The position numbers and the translations under genes were made by a program. Shown piece by piece: positions 1 to 11,365 of a DNA stretch of 64,000 nucleotides. Under the pieces are notes generated by a model that made no database searches, had not been told where the DNA came from, and worked only from the letters and a program-made list of their open reading frames with translations. Where the stretch lies: contig KV748195.1 of the NCBI GenBank assembly GCA_001692895.1, forward strand, positions 1,364,001 through 1,428,000, given 5' to 3'. The first letter of the stretch is position 1; each line of letters opens with the position of its first letter. The DNA is from Cenococcum geophilum 1.58 (lineage: Eukaryota; Ascomycota; Dothideomycetes; Gloniales; Gloniaceae).

Positions 1-235
1 AGCAGAGCTTCGAGCAGAGCTTCGAGCAGAGCTTTGAGCAGAGCTTCGAGCAGAGCTTTGAGCAGAGCTTTGAGCAGAGCTTTGAGCAGAGCTTTGAGCA
101 GAGCTTTGAGCAGAGCTTTAAGCAGAGCTTCAAGCAGAGCTTCGAGCAGAGCTTTAAGCAGAGCTTCGAGCAGAGCTTCGAGCAGAACTTTTACGGAGCT
201 TCGTGCGGAGCTTCGTGCAGAGGTTTTGTAGAGCT
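1..235. repeat. 12-bp minisatellite, block 1
   Basis: Head-to-tail copies of a 12-bp unit close to AGCAGAGCTTCG, varying mainly as TTCG/TTTG/TTTA, fill this stretch and continue beyond the left edge. Because the unit is a multiple of three, several frames stay open as short periodic peptides; these are not genes. The same family recurs at 9.4-10.0 kb and 20.1-20.6 kb. Confidence 0.95.
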
Positions 236-239
236 TTGG

Positions 240-600
240 TAGAGCTCTCGCAAAGCTCTACGGCTCTACGTAGACGCAGAGCTTGCAACTCTATTAGGGC
301 CTACACTATAACCTATAAAGGGCTACAAAGTAAATAAATTAAATAGGCATATACTAGATGGAATACCTACTGGTTNCNAAGAGGGCTGGCAACGTNGGCG
401 TAAGCGTTNAGCATTGGTGTTTACTGCGCGGCTTAGCGGTNCAGAGGTAGAATTGGGGCCTCTACGGNAACGAATTCCTCTTAACNTCGCGCGCGTATAA
501 GGGGCTAAAGATCTNATANCTTATAGAGTGGGCTTTTCTCTATAATTTGGTNTANTTTTTATGTNAATAAGTATTATAGGAGGGTAGATCAATTTNGTTA
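240..600 (+). repeat. Dispersed repeat segment, inverted copy near 19.7-19.9 kb
   Basis: From about 371 to 600 this matches the reverse complement of 19670-19885 almost base for base, including the stretch around GCGCGGCTTAGCGGT and the tail GGAGGGTAGATCAATTT. The adjoining AGAGCTCTCGCAAAGCTC motif also recurs there. It contains several Ns. It appears to be the flank of the minisatellite-bearing element. No coding potential seen. Confidence 0.8.
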
Positions 601-662
601 AAGTTAATAAGGTCTTCTCATATAAATGGTGTTTAGGTTTTCTACAAATCTCGCCAAAGGGC

Positions 663-750
663 CTCAGACTAAGAAAACGATTACCGTCCTAAATCAGCTT
701 AGCGGACGGTGCGGATATTTTTATATCCGCAATCGATTTCTTAGTCTGAG
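663..750. repeat. Palindromic MITE-like element, CTCAGACT ends
   Basis: 88 bp bounded by inverted repeats of 20 bp with one mismatch (CTCAGACTAAGAAAACGATT on the left). No convincing target duplication. The right end overlaps the 3' end of the neighbouring oxidase gene and supplies its stop codon. Related palindromes with CTYAGAC ends lie at 10671-10872 and 20791-20860. Confidence 0.75.
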
Positions 751-2516
751 CTTCTGAGGTAGGTTCTACACAGCCTACCGTCTTGTTGCTGAGCCCATCG
801 GTCGCTGCCAACTGCGGTAAGAGCGTAGAACCTGTCTTCGGGGTCGTATTTCGCTTTAATTGCATTCAACTTGTCGTAATGGCTGCCGTAAAACACCGAT
901 TTGAAGTCGGGTTGCCGGAAGTCTGCTTCGTTGAGGTACGCCCCTCCGTTTGGTGTGAGCTTCTCAAGCTGAGGCAGCAGATCGTTCGTCATCTCCAGAG
1001 CGTATTGCACATTGGCGTTCCAATCGGTGTAGCTGTAAGGCGTGCCGAGAACGGCGTCGAAGAGTGATTCCCGCCAGTAGGGATTTGCGGCTACTACATC
1101 AGGAGACGACACACTATGATTCACGTTGAAAGCAACACCGGAGAAGAGAGTACCGCCGTCGACGAGGCTCCGCAGCGCCGACATAAGCGCGGTGTTGTTT
1201 TTCTCAACGAGCGAGCGGGGGATCAGTCGACCGCCGACTTGATTCTCCGAGACGTTCCAAGGCGTGTTCATCGCTTTGTAGCTCTGCAAGTATGTCGGGA
1301 ACTCCTGCGAGTAGTACTCGTATTGAATTTGATACTCGTTTAGCTTGTCGATAGTGGGTTTCCAAAGAGCATCCAGGCTCGCCTTGGACAGTCCGGGAGC
1401 TGTGGCAGGCATCAATGCGAAATACGTAGGTGTGACCAGCCAAATTACAGCAACGCCCGCGTCGACCATTGCAGGGAGGGACTCCTGGAAAGTAGCAATC
1501 GTGTCGTAGAATTGATCTGCGTTGGAGCCGTTGTTCAAGAAAGTCATATTGGCCGCCGCGACGGTTACGGCTGGGTATGCTTTGGCAGTCAATGACACCA
1601 CGGCGCCGTAGGTCCCTCCACCACCTCCGCACAGCGCCCAGTATAAGTCTGAGTACTGCTTAGGCGTTGCGGTCACTAGCTGCCCCGTCCCTGTCACTAC
1701 TTCCCACTCAAGCACTTGGTCAGCTCCCAGGCCGAACTTAGAGGCGAGTGGACCGTGGCCACCGCCTTGGGTGTATCCACCGACTAGACCCACGGTTGGG
1801 CAGTTCCCGCCGACAACCAGGACATCTTGCGTGTCCGCAAATTCGTAGGCTTCATGGACGGCAACGCCCGCACCCATCTTCATTGCCTTGCCCGTATAGT
1901 AGGAGCTGTGGTAGTCGATGACCTCCATTGCTTTGATGTTATGAGTCCAGATGGCGACAGCGCCAGCACCTGTCGACTTGCCGTTGTAGTCATGGCCAGT
2001 ATTCTTAATAACCAGACGGATATTGTACTGTCGGGTGAATGCAATTGTCTTTTGGTAATCAGAGGCGTCAGAGGCATTCACCGAGTAGCTAACGTAGTTG
2101 CCAATGGTACAAGGAGCACTATCAGGCAGAAATGGGTTGCAGCTATTATTGGTGAAGTATTGAGCCATGATCGAGCTGGGTAAGTCGATATGTGTCTCAG
2201 GGTAGAACCATATATTCTGTAGAGCATCGCACTTCTGGACATCGTAGGGTGTGAAGCTGTCATGATGGCAGGCTGCGGCAATTGGGATTGTCGCGATCAG
2301 CTTTCCTCCCAAGGTACTGTTGAAGGCTTTCCATTGTACTGGTGTCGGCCAACAGGGATCACCAGGGAAGCAGCGGCATGACGATGCATACCGTGGCTCG
2401 TGTTTGGGGAAAGGTGACGAGGATAAGGTACTGCCATGCAGTATTAAAGCATTTGCTGGAGAGAATATGAACAACGGGGGCAAAAGAGAGAGGAGTTGAG
2501 AGAGGTATGGAGCCAT
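741..2516 (-). CDS. Secreted FAD-linked oxidase, berberine-bridge (BBE) type
   Basis: Intronless 591-residue protein. An N-terminal signal peptide (about residues 1-23, ending ANA) suggests secretion. The FAD-binding PCMH fold spans about 130-315, and the C-terminal BBE motif (YDPEDRFYALTAVGS at 557-571, then DGRLC) is present. Both residues used for bicovalent FAD attachment in this family are visible: His175 in NTGHD and Cys239 in GGNCP. It should oxidise a small molecule with O2; the substrate cannot be told. Such enzymes are common in fungal secondary-metabolite clusters. The last codons and the TAA stop lie inside the inverted-repeat element at 663-750, so the original C-terminus may have been replaced. 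Base use is normal, unlike the RIPed DNA nearby; it looks functional. Confidence 0.93.
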   Translation of the reverse strand: MAPYLSQLLSLLPPLFIFSPANALILHGSTLSSSPFPKHEPRYASSCRCFPGDPCWPTPVQWKAFNSTLGGKLIATIPIAAACHHDSFTPYDVQKCDALQNIWFYPETHIDLPSSIMAQYFTNNSCNPFLPDSAPCTIGNYVSYSVNASDASDYQKTIAFTRQYNIRLVIKNTGHDYNGKSTGAGAVAIWTHNIKAMEVIDYHSSYYTGKAMKMGAGVAVHEAYEFADTQDVLVVGGNCPTVGLVGGYTQGGGHGPLASKFGLGADQVLEWEVVTGTGQLVTATPKQYSDLYWALCGGGGGTYGAVVSLTAKAYPAVTVAAANMTFLNNGSNADQFYDTIATFQESLPAMVDAGVAVIWLVTPTYFALMPATAPGLSKASLDALWKPTIDKLNEYQIQYEYYSQEFPTYLQSYKAMNTPWNVSENQVGGRLIPRSLVEKNNTALMSALRSLVDGGTLFSGVAFNVNHSVSSPDVVAANPYWRESLFDAVLGTPYSYTDWNANVQYALEMTNDLLPQLEKLTPNGGAYLNEADFRQPDFKSVFYGSHYDKLNAIKAKYDPEDRFYALTAVGSDRWAQQQDGRLCRTYLRSSD

Positions 2517-2824
2517 TGGCGTAGTGATGGAAAAGAGTGTCTGCCTGGGTGTAACCGTAAGGCCTGCGAGAGTAGCTTGTACCAGGTAAATAGAAAAAGT
2601 CCGTCATCCAACCCACGGGTAGTTAACGCCAGATGACGCATGGCCGGGATAGAAAAGGCCGTCCGAGTGGTGAGATCATTCTGCAAGGTACCGCCACCAA
2701 GCTGCGGAAGGATTACTATGCAAGCACTATTTGTTCATATTGCAGGGGGCTAGCTATCACCGTGCAGCGAGATTCCAATGTAGGTAAGTCTGGAATCGTA
2801 GAAGCATTCCAATTTCTAGGGAAT
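2517..2824 (-). other. Upstream region of the FAD oxidase
   Basis: About 310 bp of ordinary-composition DNA between the oxidase start and the copia element. It should contain the oxidase promoter. I see no clear TATA box or other gene. The copia insertion caps it at 2825. Confidence 0.5.
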
Positions 2825-2829
2825 ATACT

Positions 2830-3091
2830 TGTCGACCTGAATCGAAGTTCCTTACTACCATCGTAATACTGTCTGACGACCTAGATCGTCTATACGAACT
2901 ATGTCTCAGTTGTCTCGTATCTTGAGCTCGTATGTCTCATCGAACGTCTTATTACCTGTTTCTCTTAACTATGACCTACTACATAACGACGTCGTTGTTA
3001 TTGTATTTGGGACCTACCTGATATATATAAGAGAGCTTCTAGAGCCCTCTTTAATAAAACAGAGTTCTTATTCCTAATCGTCCGTTTAACA
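2830..3091 (+). repeat. 5' LTR of copia element
   Basis: 262 bp, begins TGTCGACCTGAATCG and ends AACA. It has a TATA-like ATATATAAGAGAG and an AATAAAA signal near the end. It differs from the 3' LTR almost only by transitions. Confidence 0.95.
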
Positions 3092-3401
3092 GTTATAAGC
3101 CTGGGCCGTCTACTGCATTATCTTTAATTCCAAAGCCTTTATTCCCATTGATTTTAATTATTATCTTAATTGTAGATAACTACCCACAATAACTTCTTAA
3201 TAAGAAACCCCTCCCGTTATTATATTATCCGTTATCCTTATAAGCCTAAACAATTAGGACGAATAGATTAAGGTTATTAAGTTAAAAGCAAATAATAATT
3301 GTCTTTAGAAGTATATTAACCTATTAATACCTAAGACTAATCTACTATAGCTTAAAGAACCTGTTTGTGCCTTACCTAAGGATACTAATAGCTGGGGGAA
3401 G

Positions 3402-3644
3402 ATGAAGCTCGCGGACCTAGATAAGGAGGAGAAGGAGGAGCTCCGTACGCTTAAAGCCGACTATAGGGATAATATAAAGCTATATAGAAAACAGTTGTTA
3501 GCTCTTAATACGTTGCGCAGCCACATCCTAAGCTCTATCTCACGTACCTACCTTATCTATATATTTAAATGCACCACCACCTATAACGTCTTGGTATCTC
3601 TTAAGAAGAGAATTACTCCGACTAACCACGCCCGAAAGCTTTAA
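3402..3644 (+). pseudogene. Copia gag relic
   Basis: A surviving 80-residue open stretch. Its C-terminal part (YNVLVSLKKRITPTNHARK) resembles the gag region of fungal copia elements, where this conserved segment precedes the nucleocapsid. The frame is stopped soon after by RIP-type TAG/TAA codons. It is the only sizeable open piece of the element and is not a separate gene. Confidence 0.6.
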
Positions 3645-4299
3645 ATAGCTACTTAATATATAAGGCTTAAGAAGGCGCCTTGGAACTAGAACTTTAAGAT
3701 CTAGTTATAAGAGTAGGAGAAGGTGTATACTAAGTGTAAGGAGTAAGCTCTACCTAAGGTAGATAGTAATTGTTTGGTAAAAGACTTTACGTATATAGTT
3801 AAATTAATTACACTAAGCTGGTTAGAATATTAGAAGAATAAGCTTAATAAGCGTAAGTGGGAGAAGAAGACGCTTCCTACCTTTTTTAAACTGGTTAAAA
3901 TATACCGAAACTACTATTATACGGACCTCGCCTAGAAGGGCAAAACCCTACAAAGAAGATTATTCGGAGTTACCTTTAAAGACAACTCACCGAATTTAAA
4001 GCCTAAATTAAAGCCTTAATCGTCAGCAGATAAGCAGAAGAAGGAGAGGCAACTGCTGCTAGAGTGCCTATGCGGAAAACGTTACTACTTTAATAAGTGC
4101 TGGTATATTATAGAGTCAATTCCTTGCCTATCGTGGTTTAAACCAAGTAACGAAATTTAGAAGAAGGTGGATAAGAAGATTGCTAATGCGACGCCCGAAA
4201 TTAAGGCTTATATTAAGTAAATTAAAAAGGACGATTAAGCTAATAAGGATAATTAAGTTAATAAAAAGCTAAAGGAAGGCAGTAATTAGAGCTTATAAG

Positions 4300-7200
4300 G
4301 GCCTACCAGAAACTTTATAGTTTATTATATAGGATCCAATAACACGACTTCCAATTATAAGCTTTGTGATAGTATAATTCTTAACTTAGGAACCAGCCTA
4401 TACGTCTTTAACGATAGAGCCAAGTTTATTAGCGATATTAAGCCTATATTAGAACGCGTCTACACGGGCTCGTATATAAAAGAAATTGTAGGCTATAGTA
4501 CAGCTATAGTTACAATTAATAACCCAAAAGGGAAGAGATAGATACAGCTCTTAAGAGCAGCCTTTATACCAGGCTTCTATACTAACTTAGTATATCTTAA
4601 TAAGCTTAATAATAAGGGAGTCTACTGGAATAATAAAGAGAACACTCTCTTCTATGGTGACGACGAGACGTACGCCTACTATAGCCGCCACTATGGTTAA
4701 AACACCATTAAATATAATAAGCCAAAAAGTGACTTACCTGAGGCTTTATTTATGACTTAATTAAAGCCAATAAAGCATTTATTAAAGCCTCTGCTAAATT
4801 AGGCAGAAGGCTATATATAGCACTAGCAAATAGGCTATATAGGAAAAGACGCGATTAAGTAACTACCTTAGTTAGTAACGGGCGCGATTATAAAAGGCCT
4901 AATAATAGTAGAATATAAATCGTATAGAGTAAGCAAAGCTTATAAGGTGGTATCTAGAAGACCTCCGACTTGGTCACTGGTTCCTTTCTATAAAATTTAC
5001 CTTAATTTAATACCCGGAATAGTCGCATTTAATGGCGATAAGTATGTGGTATACTTCCTTAATAACGCAACACGAATGAATAAGGTAGAGACGATGGCTA
5101 AGAAGTCGTCCCTTACCTAAATTATTATTAAATATTGCAATGTCATCGAACGATAATATGGCTTTAAGGTAGCCATTATCCACATAGATAGAGAGACGTC
5201 TCTTATAGGCGAATTTAAGGAATAGGCAGCTGAATAAGGAATTAGTATTAAAAGATCAGCACCTAATACTTAATTACAGAACGGTCTAGCGGAATAATCT
5301 GGGGGGGTAATTATATAGAAGGCTCGGTGTATAAGAATTAAGGCTTATTTACTAGAGGAGCTATATCCTAAAGTCTATAAAGCAGCTGCCTATCTACTTA
5401 ATTAAACGCCTAGTAGAAAACTTAGGTAGAAGATACCGTTTAAGAGAATCCAGTTAGCTATAGGTATATTACCACTAAAACTAAATATAGGCCACCTACG
5501 AGTCTACGGCTATAGGGCCTACCCTCTTAAGTATAATATTCTATGCCTAAATAAGCTTGCGCTAAGGGCCTATATAGGATATCTGGTAGGATATAATTTA
5601 ATAAATATATTCCGAATCTACATTCCTAGTTAAAAGAAGGTTATAAGAACTAGAGACATAAAGTTTAATAAGCGGTTACTCTATAATAACTTATAGCTAG
5701 ATCTAGCGAATATACTCTAAGTTAGAACTAACTAAATATTAGAAGTTATTAATGTCTATTAAATATAGGATCTTTAAGACGAATTAAAATTGTTATCTAA
5801 TAAAAGCAATAAGACTTAAGATGAGATTCGAGTTAATACTAAAGGGAGATAATAGGTGGAATCTGGTGGAAATAAGGAAGAGCCTAATATTAAGAGTAGT
5901 AAGTAATAAGATTTAAGCTCTAAAGACGACTTAGCTCTAGGGCTTCCTACTTTAAATAAGATACTAAAACCTAACTTACTGGAGCCTCTACTACCGTCCT
6001 TAAATACCTTAGTAAAGAAGCCGCATTATATCCTAGTTCTAACTAATAAAGCTAAGCTAAAGAAGAAAATTAATGGTAATATAGAAGAGCAAAACGTGGT
6101 TAAAGGAAAGAGACTTAAAGGACAATTAAAGATCTATATAGGCTTTCTTGCTAATGTTACTAACTAGAGCCTTCTAGCTTAAAGATTAGCCTTTAATATA
6201 AGGCTTATATTTTATAAAAAGCTATACTATGATTAGCTCCTACCGCCGCCTAGGAATTAGAAGGAGCTTTAAAGACATTAATATAAGGAAGAGTTCGCGG
6301 CTGCTGCCTAAAAGAAATACACGGACCTTTAAAATTAAGGAACGTTTTAAGTTATTAACGAGACAATCTATACTAAAACAGTGCCTATTATCTGGGTATT
6401 TATATATAAGACTAATATTAATGGATATCTAATAAGGTTTAAAGCTCGTCTTTATGTATAAGGTAATCTATAAGAGTTAGTTTACAAGGATACCTATACC
6501 GCAACTTTGGCAGCAAGATCGTTTAAAGCCTTAATAGCTATTGTTGTAATATTTAACCTAGACTGCTAGTAAGGCGACGCTGTTAATATATTCGTAAATA
6601 GCGTGATTAATAAGGTTGTATATATTAAGTGTTTAGATGGATTTCTAATTAAGGGTAAGTGCCTACTTCTCCAAAGAGCCCTCTATGGATTAAGGCGATT
6701 ACCTCTGCTATAGCACGGTAACTTAACAACAACGCTAAAAAAGGAAGGCTTAAAGCTNGTAGCGGAGGAGCCTTGCCTATATTACAACGATTAGCTAATA
6801 GTTTTCTTCTANNTNNACNATATTANAGCTNNATTTAGGAANAAAGACCTACTTAAGCTCTAAACCTTTAAGGAGCACCTTATAAGAAAGTATAAGATAA
6901 AGGACCTAGGTAACCTTACCTAGTTCTTAAGAATTTAAATTATCCGCAATAAAAAGAATAGAAAGCTCTGGCTTAGCTAGGATTCCTATATTAACAAAAT
7001 TGCGACAAGCTTTAAAGTTAAAGATTATCGCAAGATATATACACTAATAGGTATTAAGGAACTTAAGCCTAATCTAGAGTAAGCCTCTAAGTAGGATACC
7101 TACGCCTATTAGAGGAAAGTTAGATCTATACTCTATACAGCCAATATTACTTATTTAGATATAGCGAAAACAGCAAGTAAGCTATTAGAATTCTTATAAA

Positions 7201-7770
7201 ATCCGTTACTAATTCACGACGCAGCTGCTATAAGGGTAATTACCTACCTTAATCAAACCAAGACTCTTATAATTAAGTACTTAAAGGAGAATGTAATAAA
7301 CTAGATCTTTATAAGGGCCAGTAACGTATTATTTAGCGATAACCTAGTAAGTAGAAAGAGTATAAAAGGTTATCTATTTACCTTATTTAGAGGGCTAATT
7401 AACTGGCAATTTACGAAGTAAAAGTTAGTAATAAAATTAAGCATAGAAGCAGAGCTTTTAGCCCTGTCGCATGCAGCTACTAAGTTAATTTAGTAGTAGC
7501 AATTCTTTAAAGAAATTGGATTTAACCCTAATAAGAAGTAAATAATATATTGCGACAACCTGTAGACAATTTAACTACTTACTAAAAGCAACGCGGAGCT
7601 TAATACCAAGCTTTAACACGTTAATATCTATTACCACTAGCTCTGCCAGGAAGTTTATAAAGGAAGTATTAATATTAAATGGGTGCCTACTGCGGACATA
7701 ACAGCAGACGGCCTAATAAAGGCTCTACCTCGTTAAAAGCACGAGACGTTTATTTAGTAATTAAACCTCG
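4300..7770 (+). pseudogene. Copia pol relic (protease, integrase, RT, RNase H)
   Basis: Protease-like DSIILNLGTSLYVFNDR lies near 4370-4440 in place of the usual DSGAS/ND motif. An integrase segment with KVYKAAAYLLN and TPSRKLR is near 5365-5440. Reverse transcriptase shows NLDC and ALYGLRRL near 6550-6710. RNase H shows EAELLALSHAAT near 7440-7480 and IYCDNL near 7545. This order defines Ty1/copia. Many TAG/TAA codons interrupt it, so it cannot be expressed. Confidence 0.88.
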
Positions 7771-7922
7771 TTAATATTAAGGATCTAATTTAATTTAATT
7801 TAAATAATATTTAGGCAAGGTAAATATATAGAGGATTTCCTTTAACTTAACACCAAATTGCTATCGTGACTTTTTAGTATTTTCTACAGCAGCCCAGAAG
7901 GCTCTGTGCAGCTGGGGGGGTG

Positions 7923-8184
7923 TGTTAACCTAAATCGAAGTTCCTTACTACCATCGTAATACTGTCTGACGACCTAGATCGTCTATACGAACTATGTCTC
8001 AGTTGTCTCGTATCTTGAGCTCGTATGTCTCATCGAACGTCTCATTACCTGTTTCTCTTAACTATGACCTACTACATGACGACGTCGTCGTCATTGTATT
8101 TGGGACCTACCTGATGTATATAAGAGAGCTTCTAGAGCCCTCTTTAATAAAACAGAGTTCTCATTCCTGATCGTCCGTTCAACA
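7923..8184 (+). repeat. 3' LTR of copia element
   Basis: 262 bp, begins TGTTAACCTAAATCG and ends AACA, followed directly by the target duplication ATACT. It carries fewer mutations than the 5' LTR over most of its length. Confidence 0.95.
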
Positions 8185-8189
8185 ATACT

Positions 8190-9167
8190 CATTGCATATT
8201 TTACGGATGGTCCGCAGGAGGCTTCTTCGAGTAATAAGTATAATCTTTAAACTATTTACTGCGGCTGGGCTGCGGCTCCACAAGCGTACTTTACCCCGTC
8301 ATAGCTACATGTTGACTAACGCTAACTATAACTATGCGTTAGCAGCTTTCAAATATCGTTTTTCAGCGAAACGTGGCGTTGTTCATGGTTGCTTCTTGCT
8401 TCTAGGCTAGTCCTTAAACCCAATTTCTCGTCCTCGGTGCGGGTCGATTGAGCCGGTTTTCCTAACATTTGTAATTATGCTATTGTGAAGCCTCAGACCT
8501 TTCAGCAGATTTGGAGTACGATGCACACGGACGGCTCGTCCACGCCTTTCCTTACCTTTATATACCACCTATAACTTAATAATTATACTAACCATTTATA
8601 TAAAAAGAATATAAAAAGAAATATACTAATTAAATTGTGTAGGACGTGCGTTAGACGATAATATACGGTATTTTAGAAGAGTCTTACGAAAAATTTGTGC
8701 TTGTTAAACAGAGCCTTCCGAAATTCTCTAAGTGCATATCCAAAATGGGTTTGTTGTGGTAGCGACTGGGTGGATTGCACCTCGAATGTAGCATGACACG
8801 CTAATGGCGGGGCGCGCTAATTATCTTGGTACCTTCCAAAACTGCCTTAGTAGCCACGGGAGGTTATCTCAGGTGCCTCAGCCGCTTCTTTGAGGAATTT
8901 GTGGCGTTGCATGGCGCGCACTAACTCCTGAGCCAATAGAACGCCGCGCTACCTCCTACTACCCCTGCCACCCCCAAATGTTCCTCTGCGAAGCGTCTGA
9001 GAGATTATGGGCGCGCGTTTGGTGTAAACTGGGTCCTTTTTCCAACATATGTTAATTTTAAACAACTCTAGCAGCGTGAATATACTAGCTATAGTCTTAG
9101 TTCGCGATGCATTTAAATTGTAATCTCTTCTTTTATTTAATTATAATAATTAAAACTAGCTAACTAC
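8190..9167. other. Intergenic DNA, no gene recognised
   Basis: Mixed composition. The short open stretch at 8192-8410 has no recognisable domain and no homologue I know. An AT-rich patch (8560-8640, 9060-9170) suggests further old repeats. Nothing else can be supported. Confidence 0.4.
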
Positions 9168-10593
9168 TGTATTAGGGGGCAAGATACAGCCTCAAAGTTT
9201 AAAGATGCATTTTTGAAACTGGTCCCTTTCCACCAGCCGCATCGACACAGCAGCTGTACTCTACCACCACCACTCTGTTTCCTTCCAAATTTACGGAGGT
9301 GCCTCTTATACCTTATTACAAACAGCTCACCTAATTATACTATACCTATACTAGTAGGTATGGATTTGCTTTGCAGTAGGGGGGAAGCTTTGGGCAGAGG
9401 CTCGTGCAGAGCTTTAGTAGAGCTTCGTGCAGAGCTTCGTGCAGAGCTTCGTGCAGAGCCATGTGCAGAGCTTCGTGCAGAGCCATGTGCAGGCGTGCAG
9501 ACGTGTAGATTGCAGGCGTGCAGACGTGTAGATTGCAGACGTGCAGACATTCGTACGGGCGTTCGTGTGGGTGACTAATTGATTAATCAATTGTATGGAC
9601 GTTTATAAAGCCGTTCGTACGGGCGTTTGGTTGATTGATCGTATAGACGTTTATAGAGCCGTTCGTGTAGACGATTATAGAGTCTTCCTAGTATATCAGT
9701 GCTGCGTATTAGGAGAGCTTTGGAGCTCCGTATTAAGCTTTGAGTAGAGCTTCGAGCAGAGCCTCGCGTAGAGCTTTTAAGCAGAGCTTTTGAGCAGAGC
9801 TTTTGAGCAGAGCTTTTGAGCAGAGCTTTTGAGCAGAGCTTCGTGCAGAGCCTTGAGTAGAGCTTCGAGCAGAGCGTCGTGCAGAGCTTTGAGCAGAGCT
9901 TCGTGCAGAGCTTCGTGCAGAGCTTCGTGCAGAGCTTCGAGCAGAGCTTCGAGCAGAGCTTCGAGCAGAGCTTCGAGCAGAGCTTCGAGCAGAGCTTCGT
10001 GCAGAGCCACGTGCAGGCGTGCAGACGTGTAGATGTGCAGACGTGCAGACGCTCGTACGGGCGATCAATTGCAGAGACGTTTGTAGAGACGATTGTATGG
10101 GCAATTGTTTGGACGTTCGTACGGGCGTTCGTGTGGGCGATTAATTGATTAATCAATTGTATGGACGTTTATAGAGCCGTTCGTAGAGACGTTCGTATGG
10201 GCGTTTGTATAGACGTTTGTATGGGCGTTCGTGTGGGCAATTGATCGATCGATCGATTGATTGTATGGGCGTTCGTACTGGCGTTCGTACTGGCGTTCGT
10301 GCAGACGATTGTAGTCTTCCTAGTATATAGAACTTGTATTTGGGCTTGTTTTTGAAGGCCTTATAAACGGCTTTGTATAGGCGTTCGTGCAGGCGTTCGT
10401 GCAGGCGTTCGTGTAGGCGTTTGTGTAGGCGTTCGTGTAGGCGTTCGTGTAGGCGTTCGTACAGACGTTTGTAGAGACGTTTGTAGAGACATTAGGGGCA
10501 CAATTAGGCTCTATTGTGGATGGATTCTGTAGAGCGAGAGGAGGGCTTTTGAATGGAGGTATCGGCGAGTTGAGCGGTGGTGTATTAGGGGGC
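9168..10593. repeat. Minisatellite block 2, flanked by TGTATTAGGGGGC
   Basis: Contains 12-bp units (GAGCTTCGTGCA type) at about 9390-9490 and 9730-10015, then longer units built on GTTCGTACGGGCG and GTGCAGACGTGTAGAT up to about 10490. The 13-mer TGTATTAGGGGGC occurs as a direct repeat at 9168-9180 and 10581-10593, framing the block. Long open frames on both strands are products of the 3n repeat unit and encode only periodic peptides. Confidence 0.85.
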
Positions 10594-10670
10594 GATATAC
10601 CGCGTTAAAGGCAATACAACTGTCGTCTACTAGGCAGGTGGCCTGCCTTTACAAATCGCGACCATAATCC

Positions 10671-10872
10671 CTCAGACCCTCGGAGAGGAATCCACCTCGG
10701 GGCTCTATAATTGGCTACTAAAGCTAGCGCAAACGCTAATGCCTGCGGCGTACATTTGGCTGCGGCGCCGGTCGCTAATTGGCTTAGGAGTTTACAGGAG
10801 TCACAGGGGTTACAGAGGTGTGGCGGTGCCAGCCGCAGGAGGTAAGGTGGATTTTCTCTCCGAGGGTCTGAG
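10671..10872. mobile_element. MITE-like inverted-repeat element, CTCAGACCC ends
   Basis: About 200 bp with terminal inverted repeats of some 27 bp, starting CTCAGACCCTCGGAGAG and ending with the matching complement. No coding capacity and no clear target duplication. It shares the CTYAGAC start with the palindromes at 663-750 and 20791-20860. Confidence 0.75.
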
Positions 10873-10962
10873 TCAACTGAGATAAACGGGAGGCGCTTCT
10901 AAGCCGTCACGTCACATTAATCCGGCTCGTACCGAAGTCCGTTCCAACGCTAGTTTGACGTA

Positions 10963-11108
10963 CAAGGGGGTGACATGAGCGGGCCAACCGCCCTCCCTGC
11001 AAGTTTTGGTGGCATTATAACCATATCGGCAGCATTTTAGCGGGACGCTACTATAATGCTACCAAAACTTGCAGGGAGGGCGGTTGGCCCGCTCATGTCA
11101 CCCCCTTG
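10963..11108. mobile_element. 146-bp Tc1/mariner-type MITE
   Basis: A near-perfect hairpin: inverted repeats of more than 50 bp beginning CAAGGGGGTGACATGAGCGG, flanked by TA at 10961-10962 and 11109-11110. The TA duplication and the lack of coding capacity fit a non-autonomous mariner-type element. There is no sign of RIP, as expected for a repeat this short. Confidence 0.88.
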
Positions 11109-11365
11109 TACGACTGCGAGCTAAACCCTTCGCATGTCATTGCTGTGGGTTGGTTGGTGAGGTGGCTGATTGGTTCATCTACGTTCGGACTCCGAAGCTC
11201 ACCCCGTCTGTAAAACCAGAGTACAGTAAGAACGGCCTTCTAATTCGAGAAGGGGGCGGAGGGGTAGTTGGCACGATGAAGTTGTTCCGTCGGCATGAAT
11301 AATATGAAGCCCATTTCCTATACCGCCTTTAGCACGCATGCTACTTCCTAGCTATTCAATTCATC

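Larger units (their letters stand above)
2830..8184 (+). mobile_element. Complete Ty1/copia LTR retrotransposon, RIP-inactivated
   Basis: Two 262-bp LTRs with TG..CA ends (2830-3091 and 7923-8184) flank a 4.8-kb interior. The 5-bp target duplication ATACT is intact at 2825-2829 and 8185-8189. A G-run polypurine tract (about 7913-7920) precedes the 3' LTR. Recognisable pieces in order are gag, protease, integrase, reverse transcriptase and RNase H, which is the copia order. Almost every break is CAG/CAA to TAG/TAA or the complementary G-to-A, as RIP produces. Confidence 0.95.

Noticed and set aside
8192-8410. 72-codon open stretch right of the copia element
   Set aside because: No recognisable domain, and its start is next to the target duplication. 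Length is within chance.
9168-9180. TTAGGG-like motif considered as telomere repeat
   Set aside because: Only a single TTAGGGGG occurs at each place, without tandem TTAGGG copies.
9587-10156. Long open frames over the minisatellites (also 1-235 and 19952-20654)
   Set aside because: The repeat unit is 12 bp, so several frames on both strands stay open and encode only short periodic peptides. No start context, domain or intron structure supports a gene.
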